64,000 nucleotides of DNA from Micromonospora terminaliae (GTDB lineage: Bacteria; Actinomycetota; Actinomycetes; Mycobacteriales; Micromonosporaceae): positions 5,412,001 through 5,476,000 of the forward strand of contig NZ_CP045309.1 in assembly GCF_009671205.1 (NCBI RefSeq), given 5' to 3'. Within the stretch, counting starts at the first letter, position 1; every line of letters begins with the position of its first letter. Below are positions 7,964-16,530 of this stretch, piece by piece. The notes under the pieces are model-generated. The model was not told the DNA's origin and did not search any database. It worked only from the letters and a program-made list of their open reading frames with translations. A program made the translations under genes and the position numbers.

Positions 7964-9495
7964 CGCCCACCCGGGCGGCGGGCACCGAGCTGGGCGGGGC
8001 CGCCCGGCACGGGGTGCTGAACCTGCTCGGCGTGGCGGTGGCCGCGATCACCGGCTTCGGGCTGAACATCGTGGTCACCCGTGGTTGGTCCATGGCGGAC
8101 GCGGGCCTGTTCTTCGCCGCCACCAGCGCCTTCATGATCGCGTACGCGGCCGCCCGGCTCGGCACGGGCGTCGGCTCCGTCTACTTCATCAGCCGGTACC
8201 GGGCGCTCGGGCAGCCGGAACGGATCCGGGCCTCGGTGCTGGTCGGGCTGCTTCCGCTGCTGTTGGTGGCTGTCGTGCTCGCGGTGGCCGGCTGGCTGCT
8301 CACCCCGCAGGTCGTCGAGCTGACCTTCGCCGATCCGGTCCCCGGCGCGGTGCCGGCGCTCCGTGCGCTGCTGCTCTTCGTACCGCTGGCCGCGCTCTGC
8401 GACTTCGCGCTGGCCGCCTGCCGGGGCTTCGGCAAGATGCGCCCGCTGCTGCTGATCGAGCGGCTCGGACGCAACGTGCTGCAGCTGCTCGCCGTGCTGC
8501 TGGCCGCGGTGCTCGGCCTCTCCGCCACCACGGCGTTGCCGCTGGCCTGGGCGCTGCCGTACGTGCCGGCCGCGCTCGCCGCCGCGATCTGGCTGGCCCG
8601 GCTGGTCCGGCGTGCGGAACGCGGTGCCGGACCGGAACGCCCACGGCCGGTCGGGTGGCGGGAGGAGTTCGGCCCGTACTGGCGGTACAGCGGGCCACGG
8701 GCGCTGAGCGGCCTCGCCCAGATGGTGGTGCAGCGACTCGACATCGTCCTGCTGGGCGCGCTGCGCGGGCTCTCCGAGGCGGCGCTCTACACCGCGGCCA
8801 CCCGGTTCCTGACCCTCGGCCAGCTCTCCGGTCAGGCCCTGTCCACCGCCGTCCAGCACCGGCTGGCGGAGCATCTGGCCCGCGAGGACCGGGCCGCGGC
8901 CGGACGCCTCTACCAGGCCGCGACCGGTTGGCTGGTGCTGCTGACCTGGCCCATCTACCTGCTGTTCGCGTCGTTCGCCGGCCCCATGCTGGCCCTGTTC
9001 GGCTCCGGCTACGACACCGGACGGACGGTCACCGTCTACCTGGCCCTGATGATGCTGGTCGCCACCGGTTGCGGCATGGTCGACACGGTGCTGAACATGG
9101 CCGGGAAGACGGCCTGGACGTTCTACAACGCGCTCTCCGGCACCGTGGTCAACGTGGTCGCCAACGTGCTGCTCATTCCCCGCTACGGCATCATGGGTGC
9201 GGCGGTCGCCTGGTCCGCCTCCATCCTGATCACCAATCTCGTGCCGCTGTTCCAGTTGCACCGGGCGTTCCGGCTGCATCCGTTCGGGCCGGGCACACTC
9301 ACCGGGGCCGGGCTGGCGCTGGCCTTCTTCGGGGTGCCGTCGCTGCTGCTGCACGCGTTCACCGACCCGGGGGTGCTGGCCCTGCTGGTGGTCGCCGTGC
9401 TGGGTGCCGGCGGCTACGCCGCGGCGGCCTGGCGACTTCGTGGGGTGCTCCAGCTCGACACCCTGCGGACGCTGCGACGCAGCCGGAGGCGATGA
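7933..9495 (+). CDS. Polysaccharide flippase (Wzx/MOP superfamily)
   Basis: A 520-residue membrane protein with about 12-14 hydrophobic segments and no soluble domain, matching the MOP superfamily of lipid-linked oligosaccharide flippases (Wzx, MviN-like). Features include the early segment LLGVAVAAITGFGLNIVVTR and the central SGPRALSGLAQMVVQRLDIV element, typical of polysaccharide biosynthesis family transporters. It would flip undecaprenyl-linked repeat units so that the Wzy protein at 4420-5880 can polymerise them. The GTG at 7933 lies 31 bases inside the sulfotransferase gene; GTG 7951 is an alternative start. It closes the overlapping gene run that begins at 1626. Confidence 0.88.
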   Translation: MGTRTVVATVTPTRAAGTELGGAARHGVLNLLGVAVAAITGFGLNIVVTRGWSMADAGLFFAATSAFMIAYAAARLGTGVGSVYFISRYRALGQPERIRASVLVGLLPLLLVAVVLAVAGWLLTPQVVELTFADPVPGAVPALRALLLFVPLAALCDFALAACRGFGKMRPLLLIERLGRNVLQLLAVLLAAVLGLSATTALPLAWALPYVPAALAAAIWLARLVRRAERGAGPERPRPVGWREEFGPYWRYSGPRALSGLAQMVVQRLDIVLLGALRGLSEAALYTAATRFLTLGQLSGQALSTAVQHRLAEHLAREDRAAAGRLYQAATGWLVLLTWPIYLLFASFAGPMLALFGSGYDTGRTVTVYLALMMLVATGCGMVDTVLNMAGKTAWTFYNALSGTVVNVVANVLLIPRYGIMGAAVAWSASILITNLVPLFQLHRAFRLHPFGPGTLTGAGLALAFFGVPSLLLHAFTDPGVLALLVVAVLGAGGYAAAAWRLRGVLQLDTLRTLRRSRRR

Positions 9496-9564
9496 CCGAC
9501 GGCCCGACACGACGTCGAGTCACCGGCACGGCCGGTGGCATGAGCACGGGGAGGCACGGAAACG

Positions 9565-10608
9565 ATGAAGTGGGTCCATAGCTCGGCGGCACTCCTGATG
9601 GGATCGGTACTCGCCCTGACGGCCTGTCAGGGGGAGGCGCCCGCACCCCTCACACCGGCCCCGGCCGGCAGCGCGACCGCACCGGTCCAGCCCCGGCCCG
9701 CCAACGGCCTGGAGACCACCGGACGGGGCCCGGAGATGCCGGCGCGAGGCGCCTGGCTCGGCGCCTGGGTGAAGCCGGACTGGCAGACGCCCGACGGGCG
9801 GGTCAACGCCCTGACCTCGTTCGGCGAGCAGACCGGCGGCAAGGTGGCCCTGGCCCACATGTTCCACGAGTGGGAGGACGAGTTCCCCGGCCCGACCGAA
9901 CACGCGATCCAGGCGGCCGGAATGCTGCAGATGATCTCGTGGTCCGGTGCCGACACCCGGTCGATCACGGACGGCGTGTACGACCAGCTGATCCGGCAGC
10001 GCGCCAAGGAGATCAAGGACTTCGGGGTCCCGCTGCTGCTGCGCTGGCGGTGGGAGATGGATCGGCCCAACCTGCGCCAGAGCGTCCGCTCGCCCGAGGA
10101 CTACGTGGCCGCGTGGAAGCACATCCGGGCCATCTTCACCGAGGTGGGGGCGACGAACGCCGCCTGGGTCTGGTGCCCGCACGTGCTCGGCTTCGTCGAG
10201 TCCGACCGGAACGCCGCCGCCTACTACCCCGGCGACGACCAGGTCGACTGGCTGTGCACGGACGTCTACCCGGGTAAGGACTACGCCGGCTTCGCCGAGC
10301 AGATGGACAGCTTCATGGCCTTCGCCCGGGAGCGGCCGCGGCCGGTGCTGATCGGCGAGTTCGGCGTCACCCATGACGGCGGGCCGGGCCAGCGGGCCGC
10401 GTGGCTGCGCGAGGCGCACACCTACGTGAAGCGGCACCCCCAGATCAAGGCGGTGGTGTACTTCGCGGCCAAGCAGACCAAGGGAACCGCGTACGACAGC
10501 ACCTTCGACGACGACCCGGAGGGCCTGGCCGCGTACCGCGAGCTGGCCGCGGACCCGTACTTCTCGGCACCCGTGCCGACTGCCACGCCGGGGGGCCCGG
10601 TGAGCTGA
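9565..10608 (+). CDS. GH26-like secreted glycoside hydrolase (lipoprotein)
   Basis: A 347-residue lipoprotein: signal peptide with lipobox LTACQ at about 17-21, a proline/alanine linker, then a (beta/alpha)8 hydrolase resembling GH26 beta-mannanases. The proton donor is expected at E164 in RWRWEMD and the nucleophile at E265 in LIGEFG; the WVWCPHV strand between them is also typical. It is anchored to the outer face of the membrane and could trim or release the exopolysaccharide made by the upstream genes, or degrade external mannan or related glucans. A GGGGAGG ribosome site precedes the ATG. It lies 70 bases after the flippase gene and on the same strand, so co-transcription is plausible. 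Confidence 0.83.
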   Translation: MKWVHSSAALLMGSVLALTACQGEAPAPLTPAPAGSATAPVQPRPANGLETTGRGPEMPARGAWLGAWVKPDWQTPDGRVNALTSFGEQTGGKVALAHMFHEWEDEFPGPTEHAIQAAGMLQMISWSGADTRSITDGVYDQLIRQRAKEIKDFGVPLLLRWRWEMDRPNLRQSVRSPEDYVAAWKHIRAIFTEVGATNAAWVWCPHVLGFVESDRNAAAYYPGDDQVDWLCTDVYPGKDYAGFAEQMDSFMAFARERPRPVLIGEFGVTHDGGPGQRAAWLREAHTYVKRHPQIKAVVYFAAKQTKGTAYDSTFDDDPEGLAAYRELAADPYFSAPVPTATPGGPVS

Positions 10609-10826
10609 CCTCCACCGTTCGTGTGGCCGGGCCACCTCTCCCGGTATCCGCCATGTCGTGTGGACGGGTATAAAGGTCATCCGGGGTGGACGCCATAGCT
10701 GAAATACGGAAGTGTGTGCCCATCACGCGTCAACCGGCCGTGCGCCCCCGATCGGCAGCCCCAGCAACCTCTGTCCGATCGGCCGGGCCGGCCACCTCAT
10801 TCTCCGTCACTCCCTCGGAGCTGCCC

Positions 10827-13800
10827 GTGCTAACTCTTCCAGCGATCACGCGCCGATCGTTCGCGCTGGTCACCGCCACCTTCCTCGGCGTCGGTGGCGT
10901 GCTGTCGGCCAGCCCCGCGCTCGCCGCACCGGGCCACGAGACCGTGGTCAGCAGCGAAACTTCCAGCAACACGCCGAACATCATGGACGGCACGGTCTTC
11001 GCCATCCACGACGCCGGCAGCAAGGTGATCGCGGGTGGGTCCTTCACCCAGGTGCGCAACCGGAACAAGTCGGCTGACATCGACCGCAACAAACTGCTGG
11101 CCTTCGACAAGGCCACGGGCACTGTCGACGAGGCGTTCGCGCCCGTGCTCGACGGCGACGTGCTGGCGATCATCGCGGGCCCCACCGCCGGGACGGTCTA
11201 CATCGCCGGCGACTTCAACACCGTCAACGGGGTCAACCGCCGGAAGCTGGCGCTGCTCAACGTCGCCGACGGCTCGCTGGTCACCACCTTCAAGGGGCCG
11301 GCCTTCAACGGCCTGGTCAACGACATCGCCAAGGTCGGCGACCGGCTGCTGGTGGGCGGCATCTTCAGCAAGATCGGCACCGACGTCGTCCGCAACGGGG
11401 TGGCGTCGATCAACGCCAACACCGGCGCGCTGGACGACTACCTCACCGTCGCCCTGACCGAGAACCACAACTGGACCCCGGGCAGCACCGGTGTCGCCAA
11501 GGCCGGTGTGGGAGCCGAGAAGCTCGCCGTGTCGCCGGACGAGAAGCAGCTGGTCGTCATCGGCAACTTCAAGAAGGCCAACGGCGTCGTCCACGACCAG
11601 ATCGTCCGGATCAACCTGGGCGACAGCACGGCCACCATCGCGGACTGGAACACCGACAGCTACTCGGGCGCCTGCAAGTACAGCGCGTTCGACTCGTGGG
11701 TACGCGACGTGCAGTTCGCCCCCAGCGGCAAGTACTTCGTCGTGGTGACCACCGGCGCGTCCTACCCGGGCACGCTCTGCGATTCCGCGGCCCGGTGGGA
11801 GACCGCCGCCACCGGTGACGGGCAGAAGCCCACCTGGACCAACTTCAGCGGCGGCGACACCTTCCTCTCCACCGGCATCAGCGAGGAGGCGGTCTACGTC
11901 GGCGGCCACTTCCGCTGGGCGAACAACCCGCTCGCTCGCGACCAGGCCGGCCCCGGCGCGGTGCCGCGGCCCAGCATCGCGGCCCTCGACCCGGCCAGCG
12001 GCCTGCCGCTGGCCTGGAACCCGGGCCGCAACCCGCGCGGCTACGGCGTGACCGAGATGCTGGTCACCCAGGAGGGCCTCTGGATCGGCAGCGACCAGGA
12101 CTACATCGGCGACCGCGAGTTCCTGCGCAAGAAGATCGCGTTCTTCCCGCTGGACGGCGGCAACGCGCCGCACTCCACCAGCACGAAGGGCCTGCCCGGC
12201 AACGTCTACCAGGCCGGCCGTGCCGCGCAGAGCGAGGTGCTCTACCGGGTCAACGCCGGTGGTCCGGCGATCCCGGCGACCGACGGCGGTCCGGACTGGT
12301 CCGCCGACAGCGCCGCCGCGCCCAGCCCGTACCACAACAGCGGCAGCAGCGTCTCGGCCTACACCACCAACGCGACGTTCGACGCCACGGTGCCGGCGAG
12401 CACGCCCGCCACGCTGTTCAACACCGAGCGCTGGGACCAGGCGACCGCGCCGGACATGCAGTGGGACATCCCGATCGCGGCCGGCACCCGGGTCGACGTG
12501 CGCCTCTACCTGGCCAACCGGTACGCCACGACCGGCACGGTGGGTAAGCGCAAGTTCGACGTCAGCATCGACGGCGTGCTCAAGCTGAACGACTTCGACC
12601 CGGTGGCGGGCGCCGGCGGCACGGACCGCGGCACCATGCGGTCCTTCTCGGTGGTCAGCGACGGCGTGATCGACGTCGACTTCGGTCGCGTACTGGAGAA
12701 CCCGCTCGTCCAGGGCATCGAGGTCGTCAAGACCGCGCCCACGCCGGACGCCGCTGACGTGCTCTACCGGGTCAACGCGGGTGGCGACCAGCTGGCCGCG
12801 CCGAGCGGCCCGGCCTGGGCCACCGACAGCCTGGCGGCGCCGAGCACCTACCACAACACCGGCAACACCGTCTCGACCTACACCACGAACGCGGCGCTCG
12901 ACGCCACCGTTCCGGCCGGCACCCCGGTCGCGCTGTTCAACAGCGAGCGCTGGGACGAGTCGACCACGCCGGACATGCAGTGGGACTTCCCCGTCCCGGC
13001 GGGCACCCCGATCCAGGTGCGGCTCTACCTGGCCAACCGGTACGCGGGCACCGCCACGGCCGGCAAGCGCAAGTTCGACGTCAGCATCGACGGCGTGCTC
13101 AAGCTGAACGACTTCGACCCGATCGCCTCGATCGGTGCCACCAACAAGGGCACCATGCGGGCCTTCGCGCTCACCAGCGACGGCAACGTCGACATCGACT
13201 TCGGTCGCGTGCTGGAGAACCCGCTGGTCCAGGGCATCGAGATCGTCAAGCTCCCGCCGGTGCCGCCGGCCACCACGGTGGACAGCATCACCACGCGGAC
13301 GTACGACGGCGCCACCGCGGTGGGCGACGCGACCACGGTCGCCAACCCGGACAACACCGCGTGGTCCACGGTGAAGGGCGCCTTCTGGGTCGGCGGTGAC
13401 CTGTTCTACGGCGTCAACGGCGACCTCTACAAGCGCTCGTTCGACGGCACGGCCTTCGGCACCCCGAAGAAGCTCGACCCGTACCACGACGCCAAGTGGG
13501 ACCTGGTCCTCACCGGCTCCGCGCCGGAGGGCCAGACCTACGCGGGCCGGACGGTCAACTTCGCCGCCGAGCTGCCGAACGTGACCGGCATGTTCTACAG
13601 CAGCGGCCGCATCTACTACACGCTGGCCAACCAGAGCGCCCTGTTCTGGCGCGGGTTCGCGCCCGACACCGGCACCGTCGGGGCCGAGCGGACCACCATC
13701 GCCGACACCAACGGCTACGGCGGCGTGGGTGGCATGTTCCTCAGCGACGGCAAGCTCTACACGGTGAGCCGGAACAACGGCAACCTGTACGTCCGGGACT

Positions 13801-13898
13801 GGTCCGCGGGCGCACCGGCCAACAGCGCCACGCTGGTCAGCGGTCCGACCGTGGACAAGGTGGACTGGCGGGCCACCGCCGTCTTCGTCGGCCCGTGA
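10827..13898 (+). CDS. Large secreted protein with propeller-like N-terminus and two malectin domains
   Basis: About 1023 residues. GTG 10827 is chosen because CGGAG lies six bases upstream and translation then begins directly with a signal peptide holding a twin-arginine-like ITRRSFAL motif and an ALA-A cleavage site; the open frame upstream lacks signal character. The N-terminal 460 residues contain repeated strands such as VIAGGSFTQV, VYIAGDFNTVNG and LLVGGIFSKIG, as in delta-60/PQQ-type propellers. Two malectin domains follow (about 471-637 and 645-808) and are near-duplicates. The C-terminus has a further repeat-rich beta domain. No sortase or membrane anchor is seen. It probably binds carbohydrate in the wall or matrix, perhaps the polymer of this locus. 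Confidence 0.8.
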   Translation: MLTLPAITRRSFALVTATFLGVGGVLSASPALAAPGHETVVSSETSSNTPNIMDGTVFAIHDAGSKVIAGGSFTQVRNRNKSADIDRNKLLAFDKATGTVDEAFAPVLDGDVLAIIAGPTAGTVYIAGDFNTVNGVNRRKLALLNVADGSLVTTFKGPAFNGLVNDIAKVGDRLLVGGIFSKIGTDVVRNGVASINANTGALDDYLTVALTENHNWTPGSTGVAKAGVGAEKLAVSPDEKQLVVIGNFKKANGVVHDQIVRINLGDSTATIADWNTDSYSGACKYSAFDSWVRDVQFAPSGKYFVVVTTGASYPGTLCDSAARWETAATGDGQKPTWTNFSGGDTFLSTGISEEAVYVGGHFRWANNPLARDQAGPGAVPRPSIAALDPASGLPLAWNPGRNPRGYGVTEMLVTQEGLWIGSDQDYIGDREFLRKKIAFFPLDGGNAPHSTSTKGLPGNVYQAGRAAQSEVLYRVNAGGPAIPATDGGPDWSADSAAAPSPYHNSGSSVSAYTTNATFDATVPASTPATLFNTERWDQATAPDMQWDIPIAAGTRVDVRLYLANRYATTGTVGKRKFDVSIDGVLKLNDFDPVAGAGGTDRGTMRSFSVVSDGVIDVDFGRVLENPLVQGIEVVKTAPTPDAADVLYRVNAGGDQLAAPSGPAWATDSLAAPSTYHNTGNTVSTYTTNAALDATVPAGTPVALFNSERWDESTTPDMQWDFPVPAGTPIQVRLYLANRYAGTATAGKRKFDVSIDGVLKLNDFDPIASIGATNKGTMRAFALTSDGNVDIDFGRVLENPLVQGIEIVKLPPVPPATTVDSITTRTYDGATAVGDATTVANPDNTAWSTVKGAFWVGGDLFYGVNGDLYKRSFDGTAFGTPKKLDPYHDAKWDLVLTGSAPEGQTYAGRTVNFAAELPNVTGMFYSSGRIYYTLANQSALFWRGFAPDTGTVGAERTTIADTNGYGGVGGMFLSDGKLYTVSRNNGNLYVRDWSAGAPANSATLVSGPTVDKVDWRATAVFVGP
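12237..12730 (+). repeat. Intragenic malectin repeat, copy 1
   Basis: Coding repeat with period 522 bases (174 codons) relative to the copy starting at 12759. Both copies contain identical stretches such as VLYRVNAGG, KRKFDVSIDGVLKLNDFDP and FGRVLENPLVQGIE, with near-identical DNA, so this is a recent or gene-converted duplication. Confidence 0.85.
12759..13252 (+). repeat. Intragenic malectin repeat, copy 2
   Basis: Second copy of the 522-base unit. It differs from copy 1 mainly in surface loops (for example AATGA versus ATSIG-type substitutions around the Asp-Pro turn) while the core strands are unchanged. Confidence 0.85.
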
Positions 13899-13916
13899 AC
13901 TGACGCGTCGAACGAC

Positions 13917-13946
13917 GATGGCCCGGCCGGTATCGGCCGGGCCATC
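13917..13946. terminator. Bidirectional terminator hairpin
   Basis: A perfect 13-base-pair stem (GATGGCCCGGCCG with its exact complement) around a four-base loop lies between the convergent malectin and CBS genes. No T-run follows, as is usual in high-GC actinomycetes. Confidence 0.8.
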
Positions 13947-13965
13947 GCCCTTTCCGCGGTCGGTG

Positions 13966-14361
13966 TCAGACGCGGGGGGCGCTGTGCTCCCGCGCCCAGA
14001 CCCGCATCAGGTCGCGCACCGAGATCACCCCGGCCACCTCCCGGCCGTCGAGCACCACCAGGTGCCGGAATCCGCCCCGGGCCATGGCGGCGGCCGCCTC
14101 CTCCACCGTCCAGTCCGGGCCCGCGTAGACCACGTCCCAGGTCAGGTGCGCTCCGGTGCGTTCGACATCCGGGTCGAGCCCGGCCCCGATCGCGTTGAGC
14201 ACGTCGCGTTCGGTCATGATCCCGATCCCCTCGGAATCCGGGTCGATCACGACCGCCGACCCGACCCGGCGGGCCGACATCATCTGGGCCGCCTGGCGGA
14301 GCGTGTGCTCCGGGCCGACCACGAGCACCTCGTTGGACATCGCTTCGCGTACCTGCATCAC
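13966..14361 (-). CDS. Tandem CBS-domain protein
   Basis: A 131-residue protein made almost entirely of two CBS motifs: residues about 5-60 (VREAMSNEVLVV ... VGSAVVIDPDSEGIGIMTERDVL) and about 75-128 (VVYAGPDWTVEEAAAAM ... HLVVLDGREVAGVISVRDLM). Stand-alone CBS pairs bind adenine nucleotides and act as energy or ligand sensors; partners are unknown. GTG at 14361 is immediately followed by an ATG, preceded by an AGGGGTGA ribosome site. It is divergent from the Nudix gene with about 110 bases between. Confidence 0.85.
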   Translation of the reverse strand: MMQVREAMSNEVLVVGPEHTLRQAAQMMSARRVGSAVVIDPDSEGIGIMTERDVLNAIGAGLDPDVERTGAHLTWDVVYAGPDWTVEEAAAAMARGGFRHLVVLDGREVAGVISVRDLMRVWAREHSAPRV

Positions 14362-14460
14362 GCATCACCCCTGTGGGACGGCGGCCTCGGTACGGACATG
14401 GTGGGCCATCGATGCGGAACGGGACAAGACCGGGCATCGCCACGAACGGCGCGGGATCGC

Positions 14461-14466
14461 TACTGT
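14461..14466 (+). promoter_or_regulatory. -10 element (TACTGT) of the Nudix gene, leaderless
   Basis: TACTGT ends six bases before the GTG at 14473, so transcription should begin at or next to the start codon. There is no convincing ribosome binding site. Confidence 0.45.
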
Positions 14467-14472
14467 CGTGAG

Positions 14473-14922
14473 GTGCCCACCGAGCCCCTCCGCTGCGCCG
14501 GCGCGCTGATCGTCGACGACGACGGCCGCATCTTCATCCAGCGCCGGTCCCCCGAGCGGCGCCTCTTCCCCAACTGCTGGGACATCGTCGGCGGCCACCT
14601 CGAGCCCGGCGAGGAGGTGCAGGACGCGCTGCGCCGGGAGGTCGCCGAGGAGACCGGGTGGACCGTCTCCCACGTGCTCGGCCAGGTCGGCGAATACCGG
14701 TACACCGGCGACGACGGGCTGACCCGCGTGGAGACCGACTTCCTGGTCCGGGTGGACGGCGACCTGAGCCGGCCCCGGCTGGAGGCGGGCAAGCACACCG
14801 AGTACCGGTGGCTGGCGGAGCAGGACGTCGCGTTGCTCGACGAGCACCGCGACGTCAACGACGGGCTGATCCGGCGGATCGCCGAGAACGGCTTCGCCGC
14901 CCTGCGTTCGATCGGTCTGTGA
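14473..14922 (+). CDS. Nudix hydrolase
   Basis: A 149-residue protein with a complete Nudix box, G-x5-E-x7-REVAEETGW (about residues 36-58), that binds the metal needed to hydrolyse a nucleoside diphosphate linked to another moiety. Preceding strands (RCAGALIVDDDGRIFIQRRS) are typical of the fold. GTG 14473 is chosen because it begins the Nudix fold directly and sits behind a leaderless-type -10; the longer frame upstream crosses the divergent promoter. Substrate cannot be told from sequence. It is translationally coupled (GTGA overlap) to the next gene. Confidence 0.85.
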   Translation: MPTEPLRCAGALIVDDDGRIFIQRRSPERRLFPNCWDIVGGHLEPGEEVQDALRREVAEETGWTVSHVLGQVGEYRYTGDDGLTRVETDFLVRVDGDLSRPRLEAGKHTEYRWLAEQDVALLDEHRDVNDGLIRRIAENGFAALRSIGL

Positions 14923-15728
14923 GCGCGACGATTCCCGGTCGCGGCGCGCCGCGGTCTCCGACGCACCGGGTCGAAGCGGGCGACGCCGTCGAGCTGCCGC
15001 CGCACCGGTTCGCGGGGCTGGTCGCCCCGGCCGTCGACCGGGCCTTCGTCGCCGGCATGCTCGCCGGCCGTGACGGCGGCGGCGCGGAGCTGAGTTCCCG
15101 GTACGGGGGACCGGCCGCCACCGGCTTCCTCGTGGAGTTCCGCACCCGGCTGGCCGTACCGGGCGGCACGGTGGACGCCGAGGGCTTTGCGGCGGTGACC
15201 CGCTACCGGGACCCGGCCGCCTGCCAGCGGGCGCTGGACAAGCAGGTCGCGTACGGGATGATCCAGCGCTTCCCGGACGGCGGCTTCTGCGCCACCGAGC
15301 GCGGGCTCGCCTTCCTGGCCGAGCTGTTCGGCGTGCACGGCGAGGTGACCGAGGAGCTCTGGGCGGGGCACGACGACCGGGTGGCGCGGCTGGTCCCGGC
15401 GCTGGGCCGGGTGCTGGCGTGCGCATTCGCGGCGGCGGAGCCCGGCGCCTTCGCGACCATGGCCCCGCCGCACGAGCCGGACGGCACCCCGCCCGGGGTG
15501 CTGCTGCTCAACCGGCTGGGCACCCTGCGCTACCACCGTGCCGACGCGCACGCGGCCGCGTGGACCGCTGCCGGGCACACGGCCGCCAGCGTCGTCGAGC
15601 TGCCCGCCGGGCCGGAGCGGCTCGCCATCGAGCAGGAGACGGACCGCCGTGCGGCCGGGCCGTGGGCGGTGCTCGCCGCGGAGGAACGGCTGGAACTGCT
15701 CGCCGACCTGGCCGCCCTGCCGGGCTGA
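14919..15728 (+). CDS. Conserved actinobacterial protein, SCO6745-like, function unknown
   Basis: A 269-residue soluble protein that I only partly recognise. The layout (early H-R-F/A-G-L-V-A-P-A-V-D-R-A-F-V-A-G-M helix, a central winged-helix-like stretch ending FCATERGLAFL, then LLLNRLGTLRYHRADAHAAAW with the pattern L-R-x-H-R-x-D-x-H-x-A-A) resembles the SCO6745 family, annotated in actinomycetes as helix-turn-helix-like proteins of unknown role. GTG 14919 overlaps the Nudix stop (GTGA). No signal peptide or membrane segment. A role as a regulator is possible but unproven. Confidence 0.6.
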   Translation: MSATIPGRGAPRSPTHRVEAGDAVELPPHRFAGLVAPAVDRAFVAGMLAGRDGGGAELSSRYGGPAATGFLVEFRTRLAVPGGTVDAEGFAAVTRYRDPAACQRALDKQVAYGMIQRFPDGGFCATERGLAFLAELFGVHGEVTEELWAGHDDRVARLVPALGRVLACAFAAAEPGAFATMAPPHEPDGTPPGVLLLNRLGTLRYHRADAHAAAWTAAGHTAASVVELPAGPERLAIEQETDRRAAGPWAVLAAEERLELLADLAALPG

Positions 15729-15753
15729 ACCACGGCCGGCGGCGGCGCGACGA

Positions 15754-15759
15754 TATCCT
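15754..15759 (+). promoter_or_regulatory. -10 element (TATCCT) of the CDP-alcohol cassette
   Basis: TATCCT lies six bases before GTG 15766, placing the transcription start at about 15766. This gives either a leaderless start there or a 33-base leader before ATG 15799. Confidence 0.45.
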
Positions 15760-15798
15760 CCCCCGGTGGAGCGGAGTCGAGAAGAGGATGGTGCCGGC

Positions 15799-16530
15799 AT
15801 GATCGGGATGGTGCTCGCCGCCGGTGCGGGGCGCCGGCTGCGCCCGTACACCGACACCCTGCCCAAGGCCCTGGTGCCGGTCGACGGGGAGACCACCATC
15901 CTCGACATCGCGCTGCGCAACCTCGCCGAGGTCGGGCTGACCGAGGTCGTGATCGTGGTGGGGTACGCCGCGGACGCCGTCCGGCAGCGGCAGGCCGCGC
16001 TGGAGGAGAAGTACGGCGTCACGATCACCCTCGTCCACAACGACAAGGCCGAGGAGTGGAACAACGCGTACTCGCTCTGGCTGGCCCGGGAGCACTTCTC
16101 CCGCGGCGTGCTGCTGGTCAACGGCGACACCGTGCACCCGGTGAGCGTCGAGAAGACCCTGCTGGCCGAGCGTGGCCCGGGCATCCTGCTGGCCATCGAC
16201 AACATCAAGGCGCTGGCCGAGGAGGAGATGAAGACCACCTTCGACGCGGCCGGCCAGCTCACCCGGATCACCAAGCTCATGGACCCGGGCGAGGCGTACG
16301 GGGAGTACATCGGCGCGACGCTGATCGAGCCGCAGGTGGCCGAGGCGCTGGCCGACGCCCTGGAGGCGACCTGGCGGCGCGACCCGAACCTCTACTACGA
16401 GGACGGCTACCAGGAGTTCGCCGACCGGGGCGGCGAGGTGCGGGCCGCGCCGATCGGCGACGTCTCCTGGGTCGAGGTCGACAACCACGCCGACCTGGCC
16501 CGGGCGCGGGAGATCGCGTGCCGCTACTAG
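15799..16530 (+). CDS. Sugar/alcohol-phosphate nucleotidyltransferase (LicC/phosphocholine cytidylyltransferase-like)
   Basis: A 243-residue protein with the nucleotidyltransferase signature MVLAAGAGRRLRPYTDTLPK at residues 4-23 and further family elements (VVGYAAD, LLVNGDTVHP with the metal-binding aspartate, WVEVDNHADLARA at the end). This end motif is characteristic of the LicC-like branch that activates phospho-alcohols with CTP. It heads an overlapping three-gene set with a glycerol-1-phosphate dehydrogenase-like gene and a CDP-alcohol phosphotransferase, which supports formation of a CDP-alcohol. Start: ATG 15799 with GAAGAGG eleven bases upstream; GTG 15766, six bases after a TATCCT hexamer, is an in-frame leaderless alternative adding eleven residues. 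Confidence 0.82.
   Translation: MIGMVLAAGAGRRLRPYTDTLPKALVPVDGETTILDIALRNLAEVGLTEVVIVVGYAADAVRQRQAALEEKYGVTITLVHNDKAEEWNNAYSLWLAREHFSRGVLLVNGDTVHPVSVEKTLLAERGPGILLAIDNIKALAEEEMKTTFDAAGQLTRITKLMDPGEAYGEYIGATLIEPQVAEALADALEATWRRDPNLYYEDGYQEFADRGGEVRAAPIGDVSWVEVDNHADLARAREIACRY

Noticed and set aside
10830..13487. An 885-codon minus-strand open frame across the malectin gene
   Set aside because: Mirror of the coding frame; low-complexity composition and no ribosome site, while the plus strand has a signal peptide and two recognisable domains.
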